A stretch of 63,498 nt of DNA, taken from contig JAJNBE010000001.1 in NCBI GenBank assembly GCA_021155915.1, positions 1 to 63,498 on the forward strand, given 5' to 3'. Source of the stretch: Solimicrobium sp. Lineage in GTDB: Bacteria; Pseudomonadota; Gammaproteobacteria; Burkholderiales; Burkholderiaceae_D. The notes below the pieces were generated by a model. It was given only the letters and a program-made list of their open reading frames with translations, was not told the origin of the DNA and did no database searches. The first letter of the stretch is position 1, and each line of letters starts with the position of its first letter. Of the stretch, positions 30,071 to 38,752 are shown in pieces. The position numbers were made by a program, and so were the translations under genes.

Positions 30071-31099
30071 ATGAATTCCTTAGATCAGCTGGCCTCTAAT
30101 CTTATCTCGCAAGCTAAGGCAGATTTTTTCTCTGCTGCAGACGCTGCTGCCTTAGAAAATGCCAAGGCGAAATTTCTTGGCAAGACCGGGCAAATTACTG
30201 AGCTCATGAAGGGCTTAGCTAAGTTACCGCCCGAGGAGCGTAAAGCGCAGGGTGCAATTATTAATGCCATCAAAGTCCAGATCGAAGATTTGTTAGTGGA
30301 GCGTCGAGATCAACTTTCGAATGCTCAAATGCAGTTGCGTTTAAATGCAGAGGCAATCGATATTACTTTACCCGGCCGGGGGCATGGTGTAGGCGGCATG
30401 CACCCGGTGATGCGCACTTGGGAGCGTGTGGAGGAAATTTTTCGTTCAATCGGTTTTGATGTGGCAGACGGCCCGGAAATAGAGAGTGACTGGACTAATT
30501 TCACCGCGTTAAATAGTCCGGAAAATCACCCGGCCAGGTCAATGCAAGACACTTTTTATATTGAAGGAAATGACAACAGCGGTAAAGCATTATTACTGCG
30601 AACGCATACTAGCCCGATGCAAGTACGCTACGCGCGAATGAATTCTGCACCAATTAAAGTCATCGCTCCTGGAAGAACGTATCGTGTGGATAGCGATGCA
30701 ACGCATTCGCCCATGTTTCATCAAGTGGAAGGTTTGTGGATTGCAGAAGAAATTAGTTTTGCCGATTTAAAGGGCATCTATCTCAATTTCGTAAAAGTTT
30801 TTTTCGAAACCGATGATTTGCAAGTGCGTTTTCGTCCTTCGTATTTCCCATTTACTGAACCGTCTGCCGAAATTGATATCGCCTTCGGTAGCGGCCCGTT
30901 AAAAGGACGTTGGTTAGAAGTCTCGGGTGCAGGACAAGTACATCCAAATGTAATGCGCAATATGAATTTCGACCCTGAAAAATATATCGGTTTTGCATTC
31001 GGTTCTGGGTTGGAACGCTTGACTATGCTGCGCTATGGGATCAGTGATTTGCGTTTGTTTTATGAAGGCGATTTAAGGTTTTTAAAGCAATTTAGTTAA
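30071..31099 (+). CDS. pheS: Phenylalanyl-tRNA synthetase alpha subunit
   Basis: 342 residues: N-terminal coiled-coil arm (~1-95; [20 protein letters not shown]) and class II catalytic domain with [20 protein letters not shown], motif 2 ([20 protein letters not shown]) and motif 3 ([18 protein letters not shown]). Forms an alpha2-beta2 enzyme with PheT. AGGAA precedes the ATG. First gene of pheS-pheT-ihfA-merR. Confidence 0.97.
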   Translation: MNSLDQLASNLISQAKADFFSAADAAALENAKAKFLGKTGQITELMKGLAKLPPEERKAQGAIINAIKVQIEDLLVERRDQLSNAQMQLRLNAEAIDITLPGRGHGVGGMHPVMRTWERVEEIFRSIGFDVADGPEIESDWTNFTALNSPENHPARSMQDTFYIEGNDNSGKALLLRTHTSPMQVRYARMNSAPIKVIAPGRTYRVDSDATHSPMFHQVEGLWIAEEISFADLKGIYLNFVKVFFETDDLQVRFRPSYFPFTEPSAEIDIAFGSGPLKGRWLEVSGAGQVHPNVMRNMNFDPEKYIGFAFGSGLERLTMLRYGISDLRLFYEGDLRFLKQFS

Positions 31100-31144
31100 A
31101 ACATATCAACTTGTGAACTCTAAAAATTAAAGACGGCATCAATT

Positions 31145-33592
31145 ATGCAATTTTCCGAAAACTGGTTACGCACAATGGTGAATCCACCCCTGGATTCAAG
31201 TGCATTGGCTCATTTACTAACTATGTCTGGTTTAGAAGTCGAGAGCACTGAAACCGTTGCCCCTCCATTTACTAATGTGGTGGTGGCACAAGTAATATCC
31301 ATCGAAAAACATCCTGATGCGGATCGTTTAAATGTGTGTAAGGTCGACGTGGGTTTAGTTGAGCCACTAACGATTGTTTGTGGTGCAACTAATGTCCGCA
31401 GTGGAATGAAAGTTGCTTGCGCAAAAGTGGGCGCTGTATTGCCGCCCGGCGCAGATGAGAAACCGTTTGAGATTAACGAAGGAAAATTGCGCGGGGTGGT
31501 TTCGCAAGGGATGTTGTGTTCCGCACGTGAGCTCAAGCTATCGGAAGAACATACTGGAATAATAGATTTGCCCAGTGATGCACCCATTGGTTCTTCTATT
31601 CGTGATTATTTAGATCTAGACGATCTTAAATTTACTCTAAAATTGACACCTAATAAGGCGGATTGCTTGTCAGTACTTGGTATTGCGCGTGAAGTTTCTG
31701 CGTTAACTGGTGCACCTTTGTGCGTGCCTAAAATTTCTCCAGTTTCAGTAGCGTCAAGTGAAATTTTGCCGGTAACAGTGTCAGCTCCTGATTTATGCGG
31801 TCGCTTTTCAGGTCGTATCATACGAAATGTCAATGCCCGAGCATCAACGCCGGAGTGGATGAAGCAACGTCTGGAGCGCTCTGGTCAACGCCCCGTTTCG
31901 GCGTTAGTCGATATTTCTAATTACGTGATGTTAGAATCAGGCCAGCCTAGCCATGTCTTTGATTTGGATAAACTTAACGGTGGCATTGAGGTGCGTTGGG
32001 GTAAGGCAGGTGAATCGATTAAATTATTAAATGGGAATACGGTAAGTGTTGATCCCTGGATCGGTGTTATCTCGGCAACGCAAGGAATTAAAGGCGCGGC
32101 CGAAAGTGGGTCTCAGCTGGAATCCTTAGCGGGAATTATGGGCGGGGAGGAAACGTCTGTCACATTAGATACACAACATATTTATCTAGAGGCAGCTTTT
32201 TGGTGGCCAACTGCAATCCAAGGACGGGCACGCCATTTTAATTTTTCCACCGACGCCGCGCATCGATTTGAGCGGGGAGTTGATTTTAAGGCCACTGTAG
32301 AGCAGCTGGAACGTATTACTGATTTAATCCTTACTATTTGTGGAGGTGCTGTCGGGCCGGTAGATGATCAAATTATTAATCTGCCTAATCGTCCTGCAGT
32401 CAAATTACGCACAGCGCGCGCGATTAAGGTCATTGGTGTGGTTTTGTCTGGGACACAAATTGCTGATATATTTCAACGATTGGGCCTGGCGTTCATTCAA
32501 GAAGCGGATGGTTTTTTGGTGACCCCACCTTCCTACCGTTTTGATATCGAAATCGAAGAGGATTTGATTGAGGAAGTGGCGCGCGTTTATGGTTATGAAC
32601 ATATTCCAGCCTTACCGCCAGTAGCGGCCTCGGCCATGCGTGTTCTCCCTGAGAACATCCGCTCACCTTTCAAAGTACGTCGGCAAATGGGGGATTTAGA
32701 TTATCAGGAAGTGCTTAATTACAGTTTCGTGGACGCGGCTTGGGAGATCGATTTTGCTAACAATGCAAACCCGATCAAGATACAAAATCCAATTGCTAGT
32801 CACCTGAGCGTAATGCGCTCTAATTTAGTCGCAAGTTTGATTTCTAATGCGCGTTACAATTTAAACCGCAAAATCAATCGCGTCCGTATTTTTGAACTTG
32901 CAGCAATTTATCTGCACGACACAACTGTTAATGAGGGTGATCTAACCGTCGCAGGATTTAACGAGCCTAAAAAGTTAGCCGGTTTAGCTTATGGTTCGCA
33001 TGTCGAAGAGCAATGGGGACAAATATCGCGTCAGGTAGATTTCTTCGATGTAAAGGGGGATATTGAAGCTTTATTTTCACCAAAAGCGTTAAGATTTAGT
33101 AAAATCGAACATGTTGCGTTACATCCGGGGCGTTCTGCTCAAATTGAGTGTAACGGTAAAGTAGTCGGCTTTCTAGGTGAATTACATCCTGCTTTACAGC
33201 AAAAGTATGATTTACCATTAGCACCCATTGTATTTGAAGTGGATGCCATTGCATTGCAGTCGGTTCAGGTTCCTGTGTACCATGAAATTCCCAAGTTCCA
33301 ATTTGCAACACGCGATTTAGCGCTATGTGTAAATCTCTCCACTACCGTACAAGAGATACTGGATGTATTCATGCAGCAACGTGCTTCAAACCCAGTTTGT
33401 AAATATGTGCAGTCTATTGCTCTATTCGATGAATATCGTGGAAAAGGTTTGCCGCCGCATGAGAAAAGCCTTGCTTTCCGATGTACGCTGCAAGATACTC
33501 ATTCCACTTTACATGATGAAGTAATCGAGGCGGCAATGGTAGAGTTATTAAAAGCTGTGCAGTTGCAATGTGGGGCAAAGTTGCGCTCGTAA
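31145..33592 (+). CDS. pheT: Phenylalanyl-tRNA synthetase beta subunit
   Basis: 815 residues. Domains: EMAP-type tRNA-binding domain (~40-150; [20 protein letters not shown]), B3/B4 editing domain (~210-400), B5 (~410-480), catalytic-like core (~490-690) and C-terminal FDX-ACB domain (~720-815) that holds tRNA-Phe. Begins 45 bases after pheS and is followed by ihfA, the usual order. Confidence 0.97.
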   Translation: MQFSENWLRTMVNPPLDSSALAHLLTMSGLEVESTETVAPPFTNVVVAQVISIEKHPDADRLNVCKVDVGLVEPLTIVCGATNVRSGMKVACAKVGAVLPPGADEKPFEINEGKLRGVVSQGMLCSARELKLSEEHTGIIDLPSDAPIGSSIRDYLDLDDLKFTLKLTPNKADCLSVLGIAREVSALTGAPLCVPKISPVSVASSEILPVTVSAPDLCGRFSGRIIRNVNARASTPEWMKQRLERSGQRPVSALVDISNYVMLESGQPSHVFDLDKLNGGIEVRWGKAGESIKLLNGNTVSVDPWIGVISATQGIKGAAESGSQLESLAGIMGGEETSVTLDTQHIYLEAAFWWPTAIQGRARHFNFSTDAAHRFERGVDFKATVEQLERITDLILTICGGAVGPVDDQIINLPNRPAVKLRTARAIKVIGVVLSGTQIADIFQRLGLAFIQEADGFLVTPPSYRFDIEIEEDLIEEVARVYGYEHIPALPPVAASAMRVLPENIRSPFKVRRQMGDLDYQEVLNYSFVDAAWEIDFANNANPIKIQNPIASHLSVMRSNLVASLISNARYNLNRKINRVRIFELAAIYLHDTTVNEGDLTVAGFNEPKKLAGLAYGSHVEEQWGQISRQVDFFDVKGDIEALFSPKALRFSKIEHVALHPGRSAQIECNGKVVGFLGELHPALQQKYDLPLAPIVFEVDAIALQSVQVPVYHEIPKFQFATRDLALCVNLSTTVQEILDVFMQQRASNPVCKYVQSIALFDEYRGKGLPPHEKSLAFRCTLQDTHSTLHDEVIEAAMVELLKAVQLQCGAKLRS

Positions 33593-33660
33593 TGGTTAAA
33601 GTTAACCATTATTAGTCTACTGAACTACATGAATGTATTCTATGAAGTAATGAGATAAAA

Positions 33661-34062
33661 ATGAGTAATGAAATTTCAGGTGAATGGCATTCAGCGTTAG
33701 AGATTAATTTGAACCAGGCGAGGCCGGACACGCAAACCCGGCTATCCGCGTCTAAACAGATAATCACTTTGACTAAAGCTGAATTGGCAGAGCTATTATT
33801 TGAACAAGTCGGTTTAAATAAACGCGAAGCCAAAGATATGGTCGAATCCTTTTTTAATGAAATTCGTAATTTTCTGGAGAGTGGTGAGTCGGTAAAGTTA
33901 TCCGGCTTTGGAAATTTTCAGTTGCGTGATAAGCCGCAACGTCCAGGGCGTAATCCTAAAACTGGTGAAGAAATCCCCGTCTCGGCGCGAAGGGTAGTTA
34001 CTTTTCATGCCAGCCAAAAAATGAAAAGCATGGTTGATCAAATCAGCAAAGATTCGGAATAG
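33661..34062 (+). CDS. ihfA: Integration host factor subunit alpha
   Basis: 133 residues. The IHF/HU fold starts near residue 35 ([20 protein letters not shown]); the DNA-bending arm [19 protein letters not shown] with its conserved Pro is near residues 95-113. The ~34-residue N-terminal extension is longer than in E. coli but similar extensions occur in betaproteobacterial IHF-alpha; no internal ATG offers a shorter start. IHF alpha/beta bends DNA for transcription, recombination and replication. Position after pheT is conserved. Confidence 0.95.
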   Translation: MSNEISGEWHSALEINLNQARPDTQTRLSASKQIITLTKAELAELLFEQVGLNKREAKDMVESFFNEIRNFLESGESVKLSGFGNFQLRDKPQRPGRNPKTGEEIPVSARRVVTFHASQKMKSMVDQISKDSE

Positions 34063-34131
34063 TAATTATCAGTTACTGAATTTACGTTGGCAAGTAATTG
34101 AGAATAGTCGGAAAATAATTGGAAATAAGTG

Positions 34132-34518
34132 ATGAGTGAGATGTTGAATGAAGTTTCTCTGGTTTTACCTGCCATTCCGGCAAAGCGCTATTTCACTATT
34201 GGCGAAGTTAGCGACCTATGTGGCGTTAAGGCGCACGTCTTGCGTTATTGGGAGCAAGAGTTTTCGCAGCTAAAACCAGTAAAACGTCGGGGTAATCGTC
34301 GTTATTATCAACATCACGAAGTCCTCTTAATTCGGCGTATTCGCGAGTTACTTTACGAGCAAGGTTTCACTATTAGTGGGGCTCGAAATCAGCTAGGAAG
34401 TCAATCAAGTGGGGAAGTAAGGTTGCCAAGAACGGTTTCGGCTCCCCTTTTATCATTGAAAGATCTAGAAACAGTGCGAGCGGAATTATGTGAAATCCAA
34501 CAATTATTACGTTTGTGA
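34132..34518 (+). CDS. MerR-family transcriptional regulator
   Basis: 128 residues from the ATG at 34132 (a GTG directly before it is also possible). The N-terminal winged helix-turn-helix reads YFTIGEVSDLCGVKAHVLRYWEQEF, followed by the wing RRGNRRYYQHHEV and a short helical C-terminus with no metal-binding cysteines. Small MerR proteins of this kind, next to ihfA, are common in Beta- and Gammaproteobacteria; the ligand and targets are not known. About 70 bases after ihfA. Confidence 0.92.
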   Translation: MSEMLNEVSLVLPAIPAKRYFTIGEVSDLCGVKAHVLRYWEQEFSQLKPVKRRGNRRYYQHHEVLLIRRIRELLYEQGFTISGARNQLGSQSSGEVRLPRTVSAPLLSLKDLETVRAELCEIQQLLRL

Positions 34519-34715
34519 TAAAAAATACAGTTCAAAAAAAATGTGAAAAAAATTAAAATATATAGTTAGGAATAGGTAAAGTTGAGGTATAATTGTTTTT
34601 ATCGTTGAAATTCTAGTGGTAGTGCAGGTAATAGTAAGGTATCGGTCTGTCATTTCTTACTTGGTTGAAACGATTTAACGGGCAATTGCTCATCTAACTG
34701 AAATAGGAAATTGTA

Positions 34716-34922
34716 ATGGCAAAAGGTACTGTAAAGTGGTTTAATGATTCTAAAGGTTTTGGTTTCATTACTCCAGACGAAGGTGGTGAGGATTTATTTG
34801 CTCACTTTTCGGCTATCCAATCTGCGGGTTTCAAAACTTTGAAAGAAGGCCAAAAAGTCTCTTTTGAAGTAACAAACGGCCCTAAAGGAAAACAAGCTTC
34901 AAATATTCAAGATGCTGCTTAG
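34716..34922 (+). CDS. Cold-shock protein (CspA family)
   Basis: 68 residues, [20 protein letters not shown] with RNP1 (KGFGFI) and RNP2 (DLFAHF), the nucleic-acid-binding strands of the OB fold. It binds single-stranded RNA/DNA and acts as an RNA chaperone. AGGAAATTGTA precedes the ATG. A ~195-base AT-rich gap after merR probably contains its promoter and a long leader; a strong terminator follows. Which CspA paralogue it is cannot be told. Confidence 0.96.
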   Translation: MAKGTVKWFNDSKGFGFITPDEGGEDLFAHFSAIQSAGFKTLKEGQKVSFEVTNGPKGKQASNIQDAA

Positions 34923-34949
34923 GCTTTAATCTGATATTAAGTTTTGTTA

Positions 34950-34981
34950 AAAAATCCCCGCTTATGCGGGGATTTTTTTTG
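34950..34981 (+). terminator. Terminator of the cold-shock gene
   Basis: aaaatccccgc / gcggggatttttttt with a four-base loop, 28 bases past the stop. Confidence 0.92.
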
Positions 34982-35028
34982 GTAAGCTTGCAACTTGTTT
35001 AACCCAGAATTTCCAATAGAACGGATCT

Positions 35029-35556
35029 AAGCCGAGATTTTCCATCAGGACGGAGTCAAGTGCACTTCTTTTAGGTTGTTTGGCCCGCAAAAGACCTTTT
35101 GGTTTAGGAAACTTTCTCGTAGGAAAGTCCGTTCCGCAGGCGCAGTGTATGCATTGCGAAACCCTTGAGCTTAGGAAACTTTCCTGGCAGGAAAAGTCCG
35201 TTCCGCAAGCGCAGTGTATGCATTGCGAAACCCTTGAGCTTAGGAAACTTTCCTTGCAGGAAAAGTCCGTTCCGCAAGCGCAGTGCATGCACTGCGAAAC
35301 CCTTGAGCCCAGGAAACTTTCCTCGTAGGGAAAGTCCGTTCCGCAAGCGCAGTGCATGCACTGCGAAACCCTTGCTCCACCGCCGTGGCGGCGGCTTAAT
35401 GTGCTGCAAGCAGAAGCAACGTAGTCCATGCAACTTAAAGGGAGTGCAGTTGACTTAGTAACGGTTCATGCGATTCGCGATAGAGTTCGTATCCTGATAG
35501 TTAATGTTTCTCGGCTTCACCACTAAGTTCTAGCGGTTTAATGGAAATCTCAGCTA
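35029..35556 (+). repeat. MITE-like repeat, family 2, copy enlarged by a tandem array
   Basis: Starts gccgagattttccatcagg and ends tagcggtttaatggaaatctcag, matching both ends of the complete copy at 22557..22783 in the opposite orientation; the interior shares aagtgcacttcttttaggttg and gagtgcagttgactt. A 69-bp tandem array (35105..35377) is inserted in the middle. Another partial end (aacccagaatttccaatag) lies just before, at 35000..35018. Confidence 0.7.
35105..35377. repeat. Four tandem 67-69-bp repeats, each with two hairpins
   Basis: Units start at 35105, 35172, 35241 and 35310. Each contains ggaaactttcct followed by aggaaaagtcc (a stem of about eight pairs) and the region gcagtgcatgcactgc, a perfect 16-base palindrome in units 3 and 4 and slightly imperfect in units 1 and 2. 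Because the main unit is 69 bases, open frames run through it in several frames on both strands; I regard these as accidental. A GC palindrome (ccgccgtggcggcgg) follows directly. Confidence 0.9.
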
Positions 35557-35773
35557 AGTGTGCTTCTTTTAGGTCGTTTGGCAGGGAATAAGAGGGCGAT
35601 ATAATGAGCTATGATAGCGAGTTATGGCAACGACAAACGACGCAGTCCAGGCGAATAAAGAGAGTGCAATTGACTTCGTAGCGTTGCACGCAATTCGCGA
35701 TCTCATTTATTGCCCAGCTTGTAGTATTACCCTTGCCAAGAAGCGGTAGCGGTTTAAAGTAAAATCTGGGTTT
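35538..35773 (+). repeat. MITE-like repeat, family 2, second adjoining copy
   Basis: Begins at taatggaaatctcagc, shared with the end of the preceding copy, and ends ggtagcggtttaaagtaaaatctgg. Interior landmarks: gtgcttcttttaggtcg, acgcagtccagg, gagtgcaattgactt, gcaattcgcgatctc. The two copies therefore lie head to tail. Confidence 0.7.
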
Positions 35774-35956
35774 AAGTGATGACAGTGCAGCCAGCGTTTG
35801 CCACCGATTATTGAAATGGTGAAAACGCCGTAATGACTCAATAATTCAGGCGAGTGCAGAACTCCTATGTATCCTCGCCCCTTATATCATCTAAATTGGT
35901 AGGGGAAGATGGCTATCATAAATTTTCTTCCATCCCTAACGTAATACCTATAGACC

Positions 35957-36508
35957 ATGACTCTGCAACATCGTTCCGTAATCATCAACTCGACGCAAGT
36001 CTGGCTTGAAAAAGCCGTAATTGGTTTAAATCTTTGCCCCTTTGCTAAAGCCGTGCATGTGAGGAAGCAGATCAGATATGTAGTCAGTGACGCTACCTGC
36101 GAACAAGGTTTGCATTCTGATTTGTTGCGGGAGCTGCGATGCTTGCGCGACGCTGATCCAAATGAAATTGATACGACCCTATTAATTCATCCCAACGTAC
36201 TCACCGATTTTTTAGACTTTAATGATTTTTTAGATGTCGCTGATACGCTGCTGGAAGAAGTCGATTTGAACGGAATTTTGCAAATCGCTAGTTTTCATCC
36301 CAATTATCAATTTGCGGGCACTAAACCCGATGACCTCGAAAATTACACCAATCGTTCACCTTACCCCACTTTGCATATTTTGCGCGAAGAAAGCGTCACC
36401 CGTGCAGTGGATGCATTTTCTGATACCGATGAAATTTTTCATAAAAACAGAGAAACACTCCATAAATTAGGAATTACGGGCTGGCAAAAATTGTTTTTTA
36501 CAAAATAA
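35957..36508 (+). CDS. DUF1415 family protein
   Basis: 183 residues matching the DUF1415 pattern across its length: WLEKAVIGLNLCPFAKAV, LLIHPNVLTDFLDFNDFLD, QIASFHPNYQFAGTKPDDLE and YTNRSPYPTLHILREESV. Cytosolic, function unknown; conserved Cys, Asp and His residues hint at an enzyme or metal binding. It starts a compact run with the Dabb protein 8 bases downstream. Confidence 0.88.
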   Translation: MTLQHRSVIINSTQVWLEKAVIGLNLCPFAKAVHVRKQIRYVVSDATCEQGLHSDLLRELRCLRDADPNEIDTTLLIHPNVLTDFLDFNDFLDVADTLLEEVDLNGILQIASFHPNYQFAGTKPDDLENYTNRSPYPTLHILREESVTRAVDAFSDTDEIFHKNRETLHKLGITGWQKLFFTK

Positions 36509-36516
36509 GGAAAAAT

Positions 36517-36819
36517 GTGATTAAGCACATTGTGATGTGGAAACTTACTGATTATTCAGAAGGTGCAGATAAGGCAACGAATGCGATCAAACTGAAAGCA
36601 TTGCTCGAAACCTGTCGCGATATTGTTCCCGGATTACTGAAACTGGAAGTTGGTTTGGCAAATCCACTGTTAGAAGCGACGTATGACGTTGTTTTGTATT
36701 CAGAATTTGTTGATAGAGCAGCGTTAAATGCTTATCAGGAACATCCTACGCATCAGGCAATAAAACCTTTTATTGCTGCGGTACGGATGGAGCGGCAATG
36801 TATGGACTATGAAATTTAA
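36517..36819 (+). CDS. Dabb (stress-responsive A/B barrel) domain protein
   Basis: 100 residues beginning with a GTG codon at 36517 (AAGGA eight bases upstream; no in-frame ATG nearby). MIKHIVMWKL and the later TYDVVLYSEF and YQEHPTHQAIKPFI segments fit the ferredoxin-like Dabb fold, which forms dimers; the conserved His near the N-terminus is present. Substrate unknown. Likely co-transcribed with the DUF1415 gene and the following oxidoreductase, 17 bases away. Confidence 0.88.
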   Translation: MIKHIVMWKLTDYSEGADKATNAIKLKALLETCRDIVPGLLKLEVGLANPLLEATYDVVLYSEFVDRAALNAYQEHPTHQAIKPFIAAVRMERQCMDYEI

Positions 36820-36836
36820 GTTAAGAGACCTCTAAA

Positions 36837-37856
36837 ATGGAAAATGCAAGCTATCAGCGCATCGTTCTAGCCGCACGGCCTCAAGGCAAAGTGCAACTGA
36901 CCAACTTTCGTCTTGAAACGCTAGCACAGCCAACATTCGCCGCGTTGAAGGATAATGAAGTATTGGTTAAGAATCACTTTCTTTCTCTGGATCCTTATAT
37001 GCGCGGCCGAATGTCAACCGCTAAAAGTTACGCTGCGCCGCAAGCGTTAGATGAGACGATGATTGGCGCCACAGTAGGGAAGGTAGTCGCTTCAAAACAT
37101 GCGGATTTTCGCACCGGTAATGATGTGATTGGCATGTTAGGGTGGGCCGAAATGGGCATCGCACATGGCAACACGTTAAGGCTAGTTACTTCTACCGTCC
37201 CTTTGTCTGCTAATCTCGGTGTAGTCGGTATGCCAGGTGTGACCGCTTGGTATGGCATTAATCAAATCTTGCAGGCTAAGGCAGGGAATACTTTAGTTGT
37301 GTCAGCCGCAAGTGGCGCAGTGGGAAGCGTGGTCGGACAATTAGCTAAACTCAAGGGATGTCGTGTTGTCGGTATTGCCGGTGGTGAAAGAAAATGTCGT
37401 TACGTGATTGATCAGCTCGGTTTTGATGCGTGTATCGATTATCAGCTAGCGAAAACTGAAAAAGAGTTATTTACAAATTTGAGTGTGGCCGCAAAAGATG
37501 GGATTGACTTGCTATTTGAAAACGTCGGTTCGACTATTTTTGATGCCAGTTTAGCGTGTTTAAAGCCCTACGCAAAAATTGCGCTCTGCGGCATGATCGC
37601 CGGCTATAACGGCGAAGCTCCAGTACTTAAAAATTGCAACAAGTTATTAACCATGCGCGCGATGCTGCAAGGTTTTATTGTGACCGAACACATGGAAATA
37701 TGGCCCGAGGCATTACAGGAATTAGCTGAATTGGTTGTGAAGGGAAAAATTAAATACCATGAAACAGTCGCACAGGGTTTATCTTCTGCGCCCGAGGCAT
37801 TCATAGGTCTCTTGAATGGGCAGAATTTGGGCAAGCAATTGGTGAAATTAAGTTAA
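36837..37856 (+). CDS. NADP-dependent oxidoreductase, CurA/leukotriene B4 dehydrogenase type (MDR family)
   Basis: 339 residues with the family signature SLDPYMRGRMSTAKSYA near residues 50-66, the Rossmann loop VSAASGAVGSVVGQLAKLKG (~150-170) and GMIAGYN. Zinc ligands are absent, as usual for the quinone-oxidoreductase-like MDR group. Members reduce the double bond of alpha,beta-unsaturated ketones or aldehydes with NADPH; E. coli CurA reduces curcumin. Last gene of the three-gene run. Confidence 0.92.
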   Translation: MENASYQRIVLAARPQGKVQLTNFRLETLAQPTFAALKDNEVLVKNHFLSLDPYMRGRMSTAKSYAAPQALDETMIGATVGKVVASKHADFRTGNDVIGMLGWAEMGIAHGNTLRLVTSTVPLSANLGVVGMPGVTAWYGINQILQAKAGNTLVVSAASGAVGSVVGQLAKLKGCRVVGIAGGERKCRYVIDQLGFDACIDYQLAKTEKELFTNLSVAAKDGIDLLFENVGSTIFDASLACLKPYAKIALCGMIAGYNGEAPVLKNCNKLLTMRAMLQGFIVTEHMEIWPEALQELAELVVKGKIKYHETVAQGLSSAPEAFIGLLNGQNLGKQLVKLS

Positions 37857-37950
37857 TCCCCGATTTTTCGCTTTACCGCAATAACTTCGTGGCACGGCTG
37901 ATGAATACGACGAGCCGGGCTAAGAATGAGAGGTAATTTAAGACATTTTT

Positions 37951-38376
37951 ATGGATATAACTATCACGCTAAATAATTGGGTAATTCAAAAAGAAGCCGC
38001 GAGCACAATTCGAGAAAAGGTTTTCATTCTCGAGCAACAAATTCCTTTTGAAATGGAATGGGATGAAATGGACCAGCATTGCATTCACGCCGTTGCCGTT
38101 GATTCAGCGGGCAATCCCGTTGGCACAGGAAGACTGCTGTCCGATGGGCATATTGGGCGCATGGCCGTAATAGCTAGCGCGCGTCGTGCTGGAGTCGGTG
38201 GACTACTGTTATCTAGCCTGATGCAAGCCGCAAAAAATCGCGGAGATAAAGAGGTATTATTAAGTGCCCAGACTCAGGTGCAAGGCTTTTATCTGCATTT
38301 TGGCTTTAGGACTATTGGCGAAGAATATATAGAAGCAAAAATTAAACATATTAATATGAAATATTCCTTTGAGTAA
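37951..38376 (+). CDS. GNAT-family N-acetyltransferase
   Basis: 141 residues. The acetyl-CoA loop ASARRAGVGGLLLSSLM (R-x-x-G-x-G type) lies near residues 75-92, with EQQIPFEMEWDEMDQ early on, resembling the ElaA-like group, and FYLHFGFRTIGEEYIE near the end. Acceptor unknown. The last ~42 codons plus ~80 downstream bases are duplicated at 43786..43996, on the other side of the inserted block. Confidence 0.9.
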   Translation: MDITITLNNWVIQKEAASTIREKVFILEQQIPFEMEWDEMDQHCIHAVAVDSAGNPVGTGRLLSDGHIGRMAVIASARRAGVGGLLLSSLMQAAKNRGDKEVLLSAQTQVQGFYLHFGFRTIGEEYIEAKIKHINMKYSFE

Positions 38377-38457
38377 CCCGCTTCTGCTTTTAATCCGTCT
38401 CTTCAAATATTAATCACAGTGATTTTATGAAATCAGCTACTATTCTAGTGGAAATGC
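38249..38457 (+). repeat. Left direct repeat flanking the inserted block (GNAT 3' end to yqhA 5' end)
   Basis: Contains the last GNAT codons, the spacer ccgtctcttcaaat.ttaatcac, and the first ~11 codons of a yqhA-like frame (atgaaatcagctact ... gaaatgctc), which then runs straight into the 16-bp inverted repeat at 38458. The matching copy is 43786..43996, where yqhA continues intact. Confidence 0.9.
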
Positions 38458-38752
38458 TCCTGACTTCGGCGCAAGTAGTTCCTAAGTCATTGATTTAATT
38501 ATAAATGAATATCCTATCTAGGCACGAGAATTTTGGTAATGGTGGATTTATTAACGCGGTATTTGGCCAGTCTAAGCCAGGCAATATGACGTATTGCGGT
38601 AAGTCATTCCAATGAGTTTATAGGGTGGGCGGCATGGGCGCCGGTGGAAGAACCCCCCCCTATCTTTTCCATTTTGCTTACATTACACTTTTTCACTCAA
38701 CGCCGAAAATGATCGGTGAAATCTAAAAACGCTACTGAAGGGCCAAATCCAC

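Noticed and set aside
35105..35377. CRISPR array
   Set aside because: Whole units are repeated without unique spacers, there are only four units, and no cas genes are nearby.
34962..35458. Long open frames on both strands through the 69-bp array (for example a Cys-rich 155-codon frame)
   Set aside because: A repeat length divisible by three keeps several frames open at once; no start signal or conserved protein, and the frames cover known hairpins and the end of the cold-shock terminator.
36824..36833. agagacctct before the oxidoreductase gene as another family 1 copy
   Set aside because: Only ten bases match and no second end or interior follows; could be chance or a footprint.
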